Positions 24,646-32,828 of a stretch of 42,008 bases of DNA are shown piece after piece. Position 1 is the first letter of the stretch; each line of letters begins with the position of its first letter. Below the pieces are notes generated by a model. The model did not search any database and was not told the origin of the DNA. It saw only the letters and a program-made list of their open reading frames with translations. Origin of the DNA: CAMLQK01 sp035478775. GTDB taxonomy: Bacteria > Patescibacteriota > Saccharimonadia > Saccharimonadales > UBA4665. The stretch lies in assembly GCA_035478775.1 (NCBI GenBank), contig DATIJG010000004.1:1-42008 (forward strand), in the 5' to 3' direction. A program made the position numbers and the translations under genes.

Positions 24646-25143
24646 ATGGATGATCAAACCCCTATAACACCAAAGCCCGCCACGGCCACAACGCCGATGA
24701 CAACTTCGTTAACCGAGCTTGCGGAAAAATCGGCCTCAGTTCCTAACGCGCCGACTGTTGAGACAGCAGTTTCACAAACGCCCGTAACATCTGCATCCGA
24801 TTCGGCATCCGCTGAAGTGGATGCATCAACGGTTCCAAACTCCGCACCCGAACCGACACCCGCATCACCCCCGACCGTACACGCATCTACTATGCCGAAT
24901 ACTGGCGCAGCAATGTCGCCCAGCCAGCCCAATTCCGACTTTACTGTACATCAGGCTCCAGCCTACACTAGCAGCGAAAAGGAAGCCCAATCCAGTGAAC
25001 CTCAAACGCCTGCGCCAGAAGTATCGCCACCAGCTGCAACGCCCACATCGAAAAAACAAAGTAGCGTTACACCTATTGTATGGCTTACTATTTTTGTGAT
25101 GCTCGTTTTGGCGGGGCTGGCAATTTTTGTGTACATGCGTTAG
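24646..25143 (+). CDS. Tail-anchored Pro/Thr/Ser-rich protein
   Basis: The product has 165 residues. About 140 are low-complexity Pro/Thr/Ser/Ala sequence, followed by a basic patch (KKQSS) and one C-terminal membrane helix (VWLTIFVMLVLAGLAIFVYMR). By the positive-inside rule the disordered part is cytosolic. TACAAT (24633-24638) ends 7 nt before ATG 24646, which overlaps the end of the MutY-like gene, so this start is preferred over GTG 24622 and ATG 24640. No domain is recognised. It is similar in layout to the protein at 25881. Confidence 0.7.
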   Translation: MDDQTPITPKPATATTPMTTSLTELAEKSASVPNAPTVETAVSQTPVTSASDSASAEVDASTVPNSAPEPTPASPPTVHASTMPNTGAAMSPSQPNSDFTVHQAPAYTSSEKEAQSSEPQTPAPEVSPPAATPTSKKQSSVTPIVWLTIFVMLVLAGLAIFVYMR

Positions 25144-25152
25144 GCAATAACT

Positions 25153-25749
25153 ATGCCTCCAGTCTTTACAGATAGGAATGATCCCAAGCTTATCAACATG
25201 ATTCGAAGCGGCGCGGTGGGCGTATTGCCTACTGACACTATATATGGAGTGGTGGCTGCAGCTGATAACCCTTTAGCTGTCGCTAAATTGTATGAACTTA
25301 AAAACCGTGAGCGCAAACCGGGCACGACAATTGCCAGCTCGGTGCAGCAGTTACAAGTTTTGGGGCTTGACGCAGCGAGCCTAAAACAGGCGAGTCGCTT
25401 TTGGCCTGCGCCGCTTAGCATTGTGTTGCCTCAGGGACAAAAATTAGCATATTTGCACCAGGGGGTAGGTGAAAGTCCCTTCAGGGTGGTTGCCGACCAG
25501 CCAACACGTGAGTTTTTAGAAAAAACCGGCCCGCTGGTTACGAGCAGTGCCAACCGGCCAACTGAGCCACCGGCAACAAACGTACGCCAGGCACAAGACT
25601 ACTTTGGTAACCGTGTTGATTATTACGTCGACGGTGGTGAAACCGGAGAACGGCCGCCGTCAACTATTGCGGGTTTGCAATCCGACGGCGGGCTGCGTAT
25701 TTTCCGCCAGGGTGCCGCAGTAATCGACCCAAAAGATCGGGCGCAATAA
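25153..25749 (+). CDS. tsaC: L-threonylcarbamoyladenylate synthase (Sua5/YrdC family)
   Basis: The 198-residue product makes threonylcarbamoyl-AMP from Thr, bicarbonate and ATP for the t6A37 modification of ANN-decoding tRNAs. YrdC-family motifs are present: GVLPTDTIYGV (about 23-33), KNRERKP (KRxxxxP-type, about 50-56), FWPAPLSIVLP and SSANRPTEPPATN. It is a single-domain TsaC form without the Sua5 C-terminal domain. It follows the tail-anchored gene by 9 bp, so it may be cotranscribed with it. The other t6A genes (tsaB, tsaD, tsaE) are not in the window. Confidence 0.93.
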   Translation: MPPVFTDRNDPKLINMIRSGAVGVLPTDTIYGVVAAADNPLAVAKLYELKNRERKPGTTIASSVQQLQVLGLDAASLKQASRFWPAPLSIVLPQGQKLAYLHQGVGESPFRVVADQPTREFLEKTGPLVTSSANRPTEPPATNVRQAQDYFGNRVDYYVDGGETGERPPSTIAGLQSDGGLRIFRQGAAVIDPKDRAQ

Positions 25750-25841
25750 CTAAATCTTAGTAAAACTCGTGTAGTTTTAAAACGGATAGGCCAGGCTTAC
25801 GCTGATCTGGTGGGCGGCTACTTCGTAATATGCCCTTATGA

Positions 25842-25871
25842 TTGCTTTTTTAGGGTTTTTGTAGATACAAT
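25842..25871 (+). promoter_or_regulatory. Promoter of the 25881 gene
   Basis: TTGCTT (25842-25847), an 18-bp spacer and TACAAT (25866-25871) end 9 nt before ATG 25881. Confidence 0.55.
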
Positions 25872-25880
25872 GTGTATGAT

Positions 25881-26645
25881 ATGGAACGCCCAGATTTGTT
25901 TAACTATGACCGCAATTCGGGTTTACAGCCCGAAGGGAGTGCTCCTCGGACGCCAAATATGCGCCCCATAGCCGGTATTTTAGGTGTCGGTGAAAGCCGT
26001 GCCAAAGAAACCAGTCACCGGTTGCCGCTTCCTAAAACTGCCGAAACAGTTATTGCTGCCGCCCTGCAGCCGGAAAAAGGCAAAGATGTGCAATATAGCG
26101 CTTGGCACAGGATCGAAAAAGATCAATTTGGCAATGTGAAATCGGTGGCCGAACAACGGTACGGCCAGGCAATGTTACGCGAAATGGATGCCGAACAAGG
26201 CGTGCCTACTTCGCGAGTCGCCGCCCCGACTAATGCGCAGATGGTGATACCGCAAACTGGCCAGCCTGCACCATCCTTTCAACCCCTGCAACCGCTCGCG
26301 CAGCCGATAACTTCGCCAACAGGAACTTTACCGCAACCGCCAATGCCGCAAAATTCGCAAAACGCAGAGATTGTGTCATTATCACAACCTGACAGTCAAT
26401 CTGTTACAGTGCTGCCTAAGTTTAACCATGTCCAAACCGCCACTGCCCAGCCGCTGGACCAAACTGCCGTGAACCCTTCGTTTGTCGCCCGGTCCAATAT
26501 AGAACCTCGACTCGAAGCTGGCTCGCTTACCCAGGACCCCGAACATATGCTTACAGCACCTAAAAAACACAGAGTCATAACAGTATTGCAGAGTCCTTGG
26601 TTTTGGTTGGTTGCAGGTGTCGTACTGATTATTTATTTTGTCTAA
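25881..26645 (+). CDS. Tail-anchored hypothetical protein with Pro/Gln-rich region
   Basis: The 254-residue product has an N-terminal stretch (about 1-110) with a possible small folded part (SAWHRIEKDQFGNVKSVAEQRYGQAMLREMD). A long Pro/Gln/Thr/Ser-rich region follows, then a basic patch (PKKHR) and a C-terminal membrane helix (WFWLVAGVVLIIYFV). GTG 25872 would add three residues. It overlaps the convergent murC stop by 17 bp. Function is unknown; the layout suggests a cytosolic protein tethered to the membrane. Confidence 0.78.
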   Translation: MERPDLFNYDRNSGLQPEGSAPRTPNMRPIAGILGVGESRAKETSHRLPLPKTAETVIAAALQPEKGKDVQYSAWHRIEKDQFGNVKSVAEQRYGQAMLREMDAEQGVPTSRVAAPTNAQMVIPQTGQPAPSFQPLQPLAQPITSPTGTLPQPPMPQNSQNAEIVSLSQPDSQSVTVLPKFNHVQTATAQPLDQTAVNPSFVARSNIEPRLEAGSLTQDPEHMLTAPKKHRVITVLQSPWFWLVAGVVLIIYFV

Positions 26646-27942
26646 AATGTTTTCGGAGCCATTCATCAAGGCTGCCGCCACCACCGCCAGCCATTGCCAC
26701 CACCATGTCACCGTCCGCCAGATGCCGTTTAATTTTCTCTAGTAGTGTTTTGTTTAGGTTGCTGGCCACGCCAACGCTTGGGTTGCTCAAATGAGTTATC
26801 AGTTCGGCCGGAGTTAAAACAGGTTGGCCCGGATCTTCGCGTGCCAGGTAACTCGGTACCCAGTACACTGTGCTGGCGCCGTCAAATACGTTTTGATATT
26901 GGTCTTTCATGTAGTGTTGGCGGCGATTGGTGAGCGGCTCGTACACCACCACGAGTTTTTGGCCGGCCAGCGCGGCTTGCTCGAGTGCGGCACTCATAGC
27001 ACCTCTAATTTTTTCAGGCGTGTGGGCGTAATCGCTGTATAAGTTTGGGGCGATGCGTTCCATACGCCGTTGCAGGCCAGGGAACTTATTAACAATGTCG
27101 ACGAGTTGTTGCATTGGCACACCAGTAACTTTTTGCACCATACAGATAGCAAGCCATGCGTCGAGCCGGTTGAACAGTCCAAGCAATTTTATGTCGTTGA
27201 TATGCTGGTCATCAGTTTGCTCAATATGCAAGCGCTCATCGCCATGAGTATCATTCGACAAGTTTAAATAATCGGCATCTTCTTGCCATAAAATAGCGTG
27301 CTTGCTTTGTGAAATGAACTCAACAAAGGCTTGCTGATAATCTTCGCGAGTCGGGAAAATCTCGTGGTGATCCCACGTCACCCCGGTGATTGAGCTTATG
27401 TACGGCGTGAAGGCCAAGAAATTGCGGTCAAACTCGTCACATTCATACACAAAATACTGGGACTTTTTATCGTATTGTCCCATATCGCCAAAACTCATCT
27501 TAGCGCCCACCGAATAGCTAATTGGCACGTCTAGCTGCTTGAACAGCCATACCACTATTGCAGTGGTGGTCGTTTTGCCATGTGTGCCGGCAACCGCCAA
27601 CAACTTTAGGCCGGTCTCGCTCAAAATATAGTTAAGTAATTCGTCACGTTTGCTGCTTTTTATGTGTTGTTCGCGGCAGAACACTAGCTCTGGCGCGTTA
27701 GGATTTTCAATTGTCAGCGCCGATGAATACACATACCAATCGATGGGTATGTGAGCATGCACTCTAGCAATGCTGGCTGCATTTTGCCCGATGTGAATAT
27801 CGGTAACGCCATGCTTTTTCAAGTATTCAATATACTGCGAGTTTTGCTTATCGCTGCCAGAAACGGTAAAACCGGCCTGCTTAGCGATTAGTGCCAGCGG
27901 CCCGATGGCAGCGCCACCAATGCCCGAGAAAAATATATGCAT
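26629..27942 (-). CDS. murC: UDP-N-acetylmuramate-L-alanine ligase or Mpl-like Mur ligase
   Basis: The 437-residue product is an ATP-dependent Mur ligase for peptidoglycan precursor synthesis in the cytosol. The N-terminal Rossmann domain starts IFFSGIGGAAIGPLAL, the MurC-type GIGG motif. The P-loop GTHGKTTTTA is at 119-128, followed by ECDEFDRNFL, TWDHHEIFPT and YAHTPEKIRGAM. The GTHGKTTT plus DHxE/DYAHTP set is shared by MurC and Mpl; MurC is favoured by context, since CPR make their own wall. On this strand TACACT (27949-27954) ends 6 nt before the ATG, a leaderless arrangement. Confidence 0.88.
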   Translation of the reverse strand: MHIFFSGIGGAAIGPLALIAKQAGFTVSGSDKQNSQYIEYLKKHGVTDIHIGQNAASIARVHAHIPIDWYVYSSALTIENPNAPELVFCREQHIKSSKRDELLNYILSETGLKLLAVAGTHGKTTTTAIVVWLFKQLDVPISYSVGAKMSFGDMGQYDKKSQYFVYECDEFDRNFLAFTPYISSITGVTWDHHEIFPTREDYQQAFVEFISQSKHAILWQEDADYLNLSNDTHGDERLHIEQTDDQHINDIKLLGLFNRLDAWLAICMVQKVTGVPMQQLVDIVNKFPGLQRRMERIAPNLYSDYAHTPEKIRGAMSAALEQAALAGQKLVVVYEPLTNRRQHYMKDQYQNVFDGASTVYWVPSYLAREDPGQPVLTPAELITHLSNPSVGVASNLNKTLLEKIKRHLADGDMVVAMAGGGGGSLDEWLRKHFRQNK

Positions 27943-27948
27943 AGCCTC

Positions 27949-27954
27949 AGTGTA
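27949..27954 (-). promoter_or_regulatory. -10 box of murC (leaderless geometry)
   Basis: Reverse-strand TACACT is followed by six bases and then the murC ATG at 27942. Confidence 0.55.
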
Positions 27955-28009
27955 CCATGAGCCAAGGTGTGTTACACTGATAAAAACCGTAAGCGAAACC
28001 GGCGATAAT

Positions 28010-28621
28010 ATGGATAAAAAGTATTGGCATCATATCTGGATGAAGCGTGTCCGCCCGGTTAAGGTGTGGTACTTGCTTGTACTGCTTGCATGCAGCGTGT
28101 TTGTGTGTGTGAGTGCGCTCAGAGCAAACAATATAAAGATGGGGCAAGTGCGCGACGCTGTGTATACGGCTGACAAAAATAACGCCAACGTCGAGGGTGC
28201 GCTGCAAAATTTACAAATGTTCGTTACTTCCCATATGAACACTAACCTAACGGCTGGGGCTGGCTCGGTGTACCCACCAATCCAGCTTAAGTACACTTAC
28301 CAACGTTTGCAAGATGCTGCCAATCAAAAGGCCGCCGAAGCCAACCAAAATTTGTATACCGAAGCGCAAAAATATTGTGAGCAGCAAGATTCTGTAGATT
28401 TTTCGGGCCATAACCGCGTACCATGTATCGAGCAGTATGTTAGTGGCCACGGCGGCCCGGCTGCCCCACAAATTCCTGATAGCATGTACAAATTTAACTT
28501 TATTTCGCCCTCGTGGTCGCCCGACTTGGCTGGCTGGAGCTTAGTTGCTTCCATTTTGCTTGCCGCAGCACTTGTTGTACGCTTGCTTTTGGGCTGGCTA
28601 CTACTGAAGTTTGTAAAGTAA
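28010..28621 (+). CDS. Membrane protein with two TM helices, function unknown
   Basis: The 203-residue product has a basic N-terminus, a membrane helix at about 19-37 (VWYLLVLLACSVFVCVSAL), an extracytoplasmic helical region (about 40-160) containing two Cys (KYCEQQD and RVPCIEQY), and a second helix near the C-terminus (about 175-200). The topology has both ends inside. ATG 28010 is chosen because the longer frame from 27905 would overlap murC and lacks a promoter. No family is recognised. It is divergent from murC, sharing a 67-bp intergenic region. Confidence 0.75.
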   Translation: MDKKYWHHIWMKRVRPVKVWYLLVLLACSVFVCVSALRANNIKMGQVRDAVYTADKNNANVEGALQNLQMFVTSHMNTNLTAGAGSVYPPIQLKYTYQRLQDAANQKAAEANQNLYTEAQKYCEQQDSVDFSGHNRVPCIEQYVSGHGGPAAPQIPDSMYKFNFISPSWSPDLAGWSLVASILLAAALVVRLLLGWLLLKFVK

Positions 28622-28663
28622 CACCTATAGTCATAGTCGCTATACACTAAAAGCGATTCCCGA

Positions 28664-28696
28664 ACCCTTCCAAACAAGGCGCTTGCTTGGAAGGGT
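28664..28696. terminator. Strong hairpin after the 28010 gene, terminator-like but without T-run
   Basis: ACCCTTCCAA (28664-28673) pairs with TTGGAAGGGT (28687-28696), with inner CAAG/CTTG. It is followed by the AT palindrome AATTCGAATT rather than T residues. Confidence 0.55.
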
Positions 28697-28809
28697 CTAA
28701 TTCGAATTAACGCTAGGGCTACTAAGCGGGTACGGCAGACAGCCGCTGATGTAAAATCTAAGATCCAGCCCTATTATGACCCCTTCAAGTAAAGCCAAGA
28801 TACTAAAAA

Positions 28810-28834
28810 AGCCGGGTGATCCGGCTCTTTTAGC
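28810..28834 (-). terminator. Intrinsic terminator of the 28845 gene
   Basis: AGCCGG/CCGGCT hairpin with a 5-nt loop. On the minus strand it is followed by a run of six T. Confidence 0.88.
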
Positions 28835-28844
28835 GTAGACTACA

Positions 28845-29531
28845 TTATTGTTTCTTAGTGCTTGAACTCGAGCTATTATTGGTTGTCGAGCTTGAGCTAT
28901 TCGAACTGGTGCTGCTTTGACCTGTGGCCGTGCTACTCTGGCCGGTGCCTGAAGTTGTTGAGGTGCAAGTCTGGCCATTCGGATTCTGCTTTTGCCATTG
29001 CTGAATGCTTTTTACAACTTGGCTACTGTCTTGCAGGTTTTCCCAGAAGGTAACGTTACTGTGGTTGATGAGCATCTGGTCATAAGGGCCATGCAATTCA
29101 CATCCGAGCTTTACAAGCGTGAACTGGTTGCTATTGCTGCTATCGCTGTTTGATTGGCCGTTGGTTTGTGACTGTGAATTAAGGTAAAAGATATTATGAA
29201 GGTCAATGTACCGGCTGTTAAGTGAAGCGATTTTACCAAAGTAAACCTGGCCATTGCTCAAAAATACCGCTTGGTACTTATCGGTTAAAATGTACCTGCT
29301 CTCATTGGGGTTATAGGTGCTTAAAAAGTATGCGACGCCAACACAAAGTACGGTGACTGAAAATAGCAGCGCAACATAAACCCAGCGCAACCAGCCTGGT
29401 GAAGTTGGCCTGTCATTTTGACTTTTTTGCTCTTTTGGTGGCATAGTGGCAGACCCCATAGCTTGCACAGGGCTCGTTGGTGCTGCGCGACCCGTAGACA
29501 CAGGTTGCTCGTTACGGTTCCTAAAATCCAT
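28845..29531 (-). CDS. Membrane-anchored protein with Ser/Thr-rich C-terminus
   Basis: The 228-residue product has a disordered cytosolic start (1-45), a membrane helix (about 48-68), and an outer domain (about 75-175). It contains YQAVFLSNGQVYFGKIASLNSRYIDLHNIFYL, a motif I associate with a conserved CPR surface protein of unknown role. A Ser/Thr/Gly tail of about 45 residues follows. GGGAG lies 9 nt before the ATG. It has its own terminator and is divergent from the 66-residue protein gene. Low-complexity Ser tails of this kind are often glycosylation targets (inference). Confidence 0.83.
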   Translation of the reverse strand: MDFRNRNEQPVSTGRAAPTSPVQAMGSATMPPKEQKSQNDRPTSPGWLRWVYVALLFSVTVLCVGVAYFLSTYNPNESRYILTDKYQAVFLSNGQVYFGKIASLNSRYIDLHNIFYLNSQSQTNGQSNSDSSNSNQFTLVKLGCELHGPYDQMLINHSNVTFWENLQDSSQVVKSIQQWQKQNPNGQTCTSTTSGTGQSSTATGQSSTSSNSSSSTTNNSSSSSTKKQ

Positions 29532-29641
29532 TTCGTTTATCTCCCGCCCGACTTTGCTTTATAGTTAACATTATAACTTGTATGAAACTAGTGTAATACA
29601 TAAGCGCTATGTGTTGCAACAGCTGCTAATATAAAAACCTG

Positions 29642-29682
29642 TTGACAAACATTTTTTGAAAAGAGTATGGTAGGGGTACCAT
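29642..29682 (+). promoter_or_regulatory. Strong promoter with operator-like inverted repeat
   Basis: TTGACA (29642-29647), an 18-bp spacer and TATGGT (29666-29671). A perfect inverted repeat, ATGGTA-gggg-TACCAT (29667-29682), covers the -10 and the start point, which is a natural repressor site. Confidence 0.65.
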
Positions 29683-29713
29683 CACTAATCCATAAGAGAG
29701 GGAAAACAGTAGC

Positions 29714-29914
29714 ATGGCATACAAGCACACAAACTCGAAAGGCGTAACGTATCACCTGAATTCGAAGAAGGTTACCTTGCGCGGTGGTAAAGAGCAGACA
29801 ATTTACTACTTCAGTAAGGACGAGCGCCCAGAAGCTTGTGACCTTCCTGAAGGTTACTCCGTGAACGAAAACCCACGTAACGGTTTCTTGACCGTTAAGC
29901 GCGACAACAAATAG
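29714..29914 (+). CDS. Small 66-residue conserved-looking protein
   Basis: This small basic soluble protein starts MAYKHTNSKGVTYHLN, with a beta-rich core (VTLRGGKEQTIYYFSK) and the C-terminal NENPRNGFLTVKRDNK. I recall similar short proteins across CPR genomes, annotated only as hypothetical. It is monocistronic: its own consensus-like promoter, GAGAGGG Shine-Dalgarno, and an intrinsic terminator immediately after. That layout suggests high expression. The YxFxK/RP and NPRxG motifs look like a compact nucleic-acid- or protein-binding fold, but no function can be assigned. Confidence 0.85.
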   Translation: MAYKHTNSKGVTYHLNSKKVTLRGGKEQTIYYFSKDERPEACDLPEGYSVNENPRNGFLTVKRDNK

Positions 29915-29928
29915 TTTTTTGTTATAAG

Positions 29929-29962
29929 CACCCCTGAAATACCAATCAACAGGGGTGTTTTA
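29929..29962 (+). terminator. Intrinsic terminator of the 66-residue protein gene
   Basis: CACCCCT (29929-29935) pairs with AGGGGTG (29951-29957), then TTTTAGTTT. Confidence 0.9.
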
Positions 29963-30034
29963 GTTTGTCTCTCTCATGCGTTTAGTGAAAACTCTTCTTA
30001 GTAAAACCAGAATAATGATATAGTTAATTCTAGT

Positions 30035-30790
30035 ATGAAAAACATTCTTACAGTGTCAAATTTGCAAAAGTCGTATAATGGCAAAAAAGTTGTGAACGGC
30101 ATCAATTTCGAAGTAAAAAAAGGTGAAATTTTTGGTATTTTGGGGCCGAATGGCGCGGGTAAGACTACAACGCTTGAAATGATCGAAGCGTTGCGGCCAA
30201 TCGACGGTGGTTCGGTAACACTTGACGGTATTGACGTTGCTTCCCACCCATATAAAATCCGTTCGATTATTGGTGTGCAGCCACAGTCGCCGGCATTCCA
30301 GGATAAAACCAAACTTTCTGAGCTTATCGAAATGTTCGCGGCCGCTTATGGCGAAAAAGTGAACCCTAAAAAGTTTTTAGAAGATGTAAATCTGCTTGAT
30401 AAGGCTGGTAGTTTTGTCGAGGATTTGAGCGGTGGGCAAAAGCAGCGCTTTAGTATCGCGGCAGCTTTAGTGCACAACCCTAAAATATTTTTTATGGATG
30501 AGCCGACTACCGGCCTTGACCCGCAAGCGCGTCGGCATTTATGGGATTTGGTCGAAGAAGTACGCAGTCGCGGCATCAGCGTTATTCTAACCACGCACTA
30601 TATGGACGAGGCTGAAGTGCTTTGCGACCGCATTGCGATTATGGACGCAGGCGACATTATTGCCCTCGACACGCCGCAAAACCTTATTAAAGCTTTGCTG
30701 GCTCGTGGCTTTAAGAAGAAGCAGCGTGTTGAGCAGGCGAACCTCGAAGATGTGTTTATCGACATGACTGGCAAGGAGCTTAAGGGGTAG
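30035..30790 (+). CDS. ABC transporter ATP-binding protein (ABC-2 exporter type)
   Basis: The 251-residue product has Walker A GPNGAGKTT (37-45), the Q-loop, the LSGGQKQR signature (about 133-140), Walker B KIFFMDEPTTGLDP and the switch His in TTHYMDEAE. It resembles DrrA/CcmA-type ATPases of ABC-2 exporters that move drugs, lipids or glycans. The permease gene starts 2 bp after its stop. TATAGT (30019-30024) ends 10 nt before the ATG without a Shine-Dalgarno, suggesting a leaderless or very short leader. Substrate is unknown. Confidence 0.95.
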   Translation: MKNILTVSNLQKSYNGKKVVNGINFEVKKGEIFGILGPNGAGKTTTLEMIEALRPIDGGSVTLDGIDVASHPYKIRSIIGVQPQSPAFQDKTKLSELIEMFAAAYGEKVNPKKFLEDVNLLDKAGSFVEDLSGGQKQRFSIAAALVHNPKIFFMDEPTTGLDPQARRHLWDLVEEVRSRGISVILTTHYMDEAEVLCDRIAIMDAGDIIALDTPQNLIKALLARGFKKKQRVEQANLEDVFIDMTGKELKG

Positions 30791-30792
30791 TT

Positions 30793-31905
30793 ATGAAGCG
30801 CAAACTCTACACAGTTGGAATTTTTGTAAAAGTCAACACCAAACGGTTCTTCCGTGACCGCACGGCGATCTTTTTCACGGTAGCGTTCCCGTTAATTTTC
30901 TTGGTGATTTTTGGTGGCTTATTTGGTAAAAACACTGGCGTAAGCTTTAAAGTCGCTGTTATTAACGATAGCCATACCCCAGTGGCGAAACAGTTCACCG
31001 ACAGCATGCATAAGCAAACCAAATTGTTCAAAATTGATGATACTATTAAAAGCCTAAGTGCCGCCAACGAAAAGATGGGCCGTGGCGAGCTGGACGCTGC
31101 CATTGAAATCCCAGGCGATTTTGGCATGATACCGAAAGCGCAGAAGCTGCCGTCGGGCCAGGTGGTCATCCACTTTACTCAGAATAATGAGCAAGCGGCA
31201 CAAACGCTTCAATCGGTGCTGCAGGCGCAACTCGCCAATATGAATGCAAAATTGGTAACTACCCAAACGCCGTTCACCGTTACCTCAAAGCAAACCAACG
31301 AACGCAGTTTATCAACCTTTGACTATACTTTTTCGGGTTTGCTCGGCTTCTCGATTATTGGTTTAGGTATTTTTGGGCCGATAAATGTGTTCCCGGAACT
31401 AAAAAAACAGGGGATTTTACGCCGCTTACACACTACGCCAATTCGCGTGTGGCAGTATTTCCTGGCAACTATGGCGTCGCAGGCGATCATTGGCCTTATA
31501 ACGATGGTGGTGATGTTTGCTTTTGCTATTAAGTTCTTCGACCTTAAAGTGGTGGGCAACTATTTTGGGTTAGCAGCGTTCCTTGTGCTCGGCATCGTGA
31601 CTATTTTGGGCATTGGTTTAGCAATTGGCGGCTGGGCTAAAAATGAACGCCAAGCTGCGCCGCTCGCTAACCTCGTAACATTCCCATTGATGTTTCTAAG
31701 TGGTACGTTTTTCCCGCGCTTTCTTATGCCGGATTGGCTGCAGCATGTCACTACTTATTTACCGTTGACCCCAGTTATTGACGGCATTCGTTTAATTGCT
31801 ACTGAAGGTAAGTCGCTGGTTGATATTTTGCCACAGGTTGGCTTGGTAGGTGCTTGGGCGATTGTTATTTACGCCATTGCTTTCCGTGTTTTTCGTTGGG
31901 AATAA
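30793..31905 (+). CDS. ABC-2 type exporter permease
   Basis: The 370-residue product has one N-terminal helix (about 25-43), a large extracytoplasmic loop (about 50-175), and five C-terminal helices. This is the ABC2_membrane_3 layout. Motifs RDRTAIFFTVAFPLIFLVIFGGLFG and FPLMFLSGTFFPRFLMPDWLQ are typical of the family. It partners the ATPase directly upstream (2-bp gap) to form an efflux or export complex. The substrate cannot be told from sequence; drug, lipid or glycan export are all possible. Confidence 0.93.
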   Translation: MKRKLYTVGIFVKVNTKRFFRDRTAIFFTVAFPLIFLVIFGGLFGKNTGVSFKVAVINDSHTPVAKQFTDSMHKQTKLFKIDDTIKSLSAANEKMGRGELDAAIEIPGDFGMIPKAQKLPSGQVVIHFTQNNEQAAQTLQSVLQAQLANMNAKLVTTQTPFTVTSKQTNERSLSTFDYTFSGLLGFSIIGLGIFGPINVFPELKKQGILRRLHTTPIRVWQYFLATMASQAIIGLITMVVMFAFAIKFFDLKVVGNYFGLAAFLVLGIVTILGIGLAIGGWAKNERQAAPLANLVTFPLMFLSGTFFPRFLMPDWLQHVTTYLPLTPVIDGIRLIATEGKSLVDILPQVGLVGAWAIVIYAIAFRVFRWE

Positions 31906-31936
31906 GCCTAAAAAGCCTGCTACAATATAGCTAAGT

Positions 31937-32797
31937 ATGGGCGGGCAAATAAAACTACGAAGCTTACAACAACCTCGCTGGTCCAACTCAGTTGAAGCTG
32001 TGTTTGCGTCGCTCATTTTAGGTACTGGGCTGCTTGAAACGGTTGTATTTTTACTAGGTACGTCGCAGGGTAATGTGCCGATCAGTTTTAAGGTTATTGG
32101 CGCACTCTATTTTGTATTGCCGTATGTTTTGCTGCAAACACACATACGGTTTGCGCGCGGTGTACTGTGGCGGTCTCCCTGGCGGTGGAATCTTCTGGTG
32201 CTTGCGCTTAATGTACTGTTTTTGACGGCATTGCTATGGTACGGCACAGTGAGCGCTAACATTATACTGGCGATAATTATTGCAGCGGGGTTATTATACA
32301 ATGCGCCAAAAATCCATTTTCGTACGGTGCCAGTGCTTGATGTCCTATGTGCAATTACATACATTTCCGGCCCATTCTTATATGGAGTATTTGTAGCAGG
32401 TAATAGTGGCTCATGGTGGATTGCCGGATGGCTTACGGGGTGTGTGATTGTCGCTGCCCACTATTTTATGCGTAAACTGCCTGCAGTTGGTTTGGAAGCG
32501 CGAGAACGACTGGATGGCACGGTAGTCCGGCTTGGTATGGACCGCAGCATAAGTATCGCGCTAGGTTTGTATATAACAGCGCTGTTTTTGCCAATTATTG
32601 GGTATGGATGGCACGGCGTTCCAGTAAGTGTAGCCTTGTTATGGTACGTGGTGATTGCATTGCAGGCAGTACCGCTGCGTTTGGTGGCTGGCACTACAGG
32701 TTTGCGCAGGGTATGGCGGGCAATATGGTTCGTAAGCTACCCTATCACTGCGCTCATCTTAGCGTATGCGGCTGTGGCATTGGCGCACATTCCCTAA
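31937..32797 (+). CDS. UbiA-like prenyltransferase-family membrane protein, divergent
   Basis: The 286-residue product has eight to nine helices. The segment LLYNAPKIHFRTVPVLDVLC resembles the YxxPPLRxKxxPxxD region of UbiA/lycopene-elongase-type prenyltransferases, and GTVVRLGMDRSISIALGLY resembles the GxxTxxxxLGxRR region near the second Asp motif. The first NDxxDxxxD motif, needed for Mg-diphosphate binding, is not visible; the matching loop reads LLQTHIRFARGV. The second Asp-rich motif is also degraded (GLEARERLD). The assignment is moderate, and activity may be lost or altered. TACAAT lies 10 nt upstream of the ATG. Confidence 0.6.
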   Translation: MGGQIKLRSLQQPRWSNSVEAVFASLILGTGLLETVVFLLGTSQGNVPISFKVIGALYFVLPYVLLQTHIRFARGVLWRSPWRWNLLVLALNVLFLTALLWYGTVSANIILAIIIAAGLLYNAPKIHFRTVPVLDVLCAITYISGPFLYGVFVAGNSGSWWIAGWLTGCVIVAAHYFMRKLPAVGLEARERLDGTVVRLGMDRSISIALGLYITALFLPIIGYGWHGVPVSVALLWYVVIALQAVPLRLVAGTTGLRRVWRAIWFVSYPITALILAYAAVALAHIP

Positions 32798-32813
32798 AAT
32801 GGCAGAAAAATGA

Positions 32814-32819
32814 TATAAT
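32814..32819 (+). promoter_or_regulatory. -10 box upstream of dus
   Basis: TATAAT ends 9 nt before ATG 32829, without a Shine-Dalgarno. Confidence 0.6.
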
Positions 32820-32828
32820 AAGCAATAT

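Noticed and set aside
28703..28766. Possible tRNA gene between 28621 and 28810
   Set aside because: The 7-bp closing stem is present, but there is no T-loop consensus, no anticodon arm of proper size and no CCA.
28697..28978. 93-residue open frame on the minus strand
   Set aside because: It overlaps the 28845 gene in another frame and crosses its terminator; it is a by-product of Ser-rich codons.
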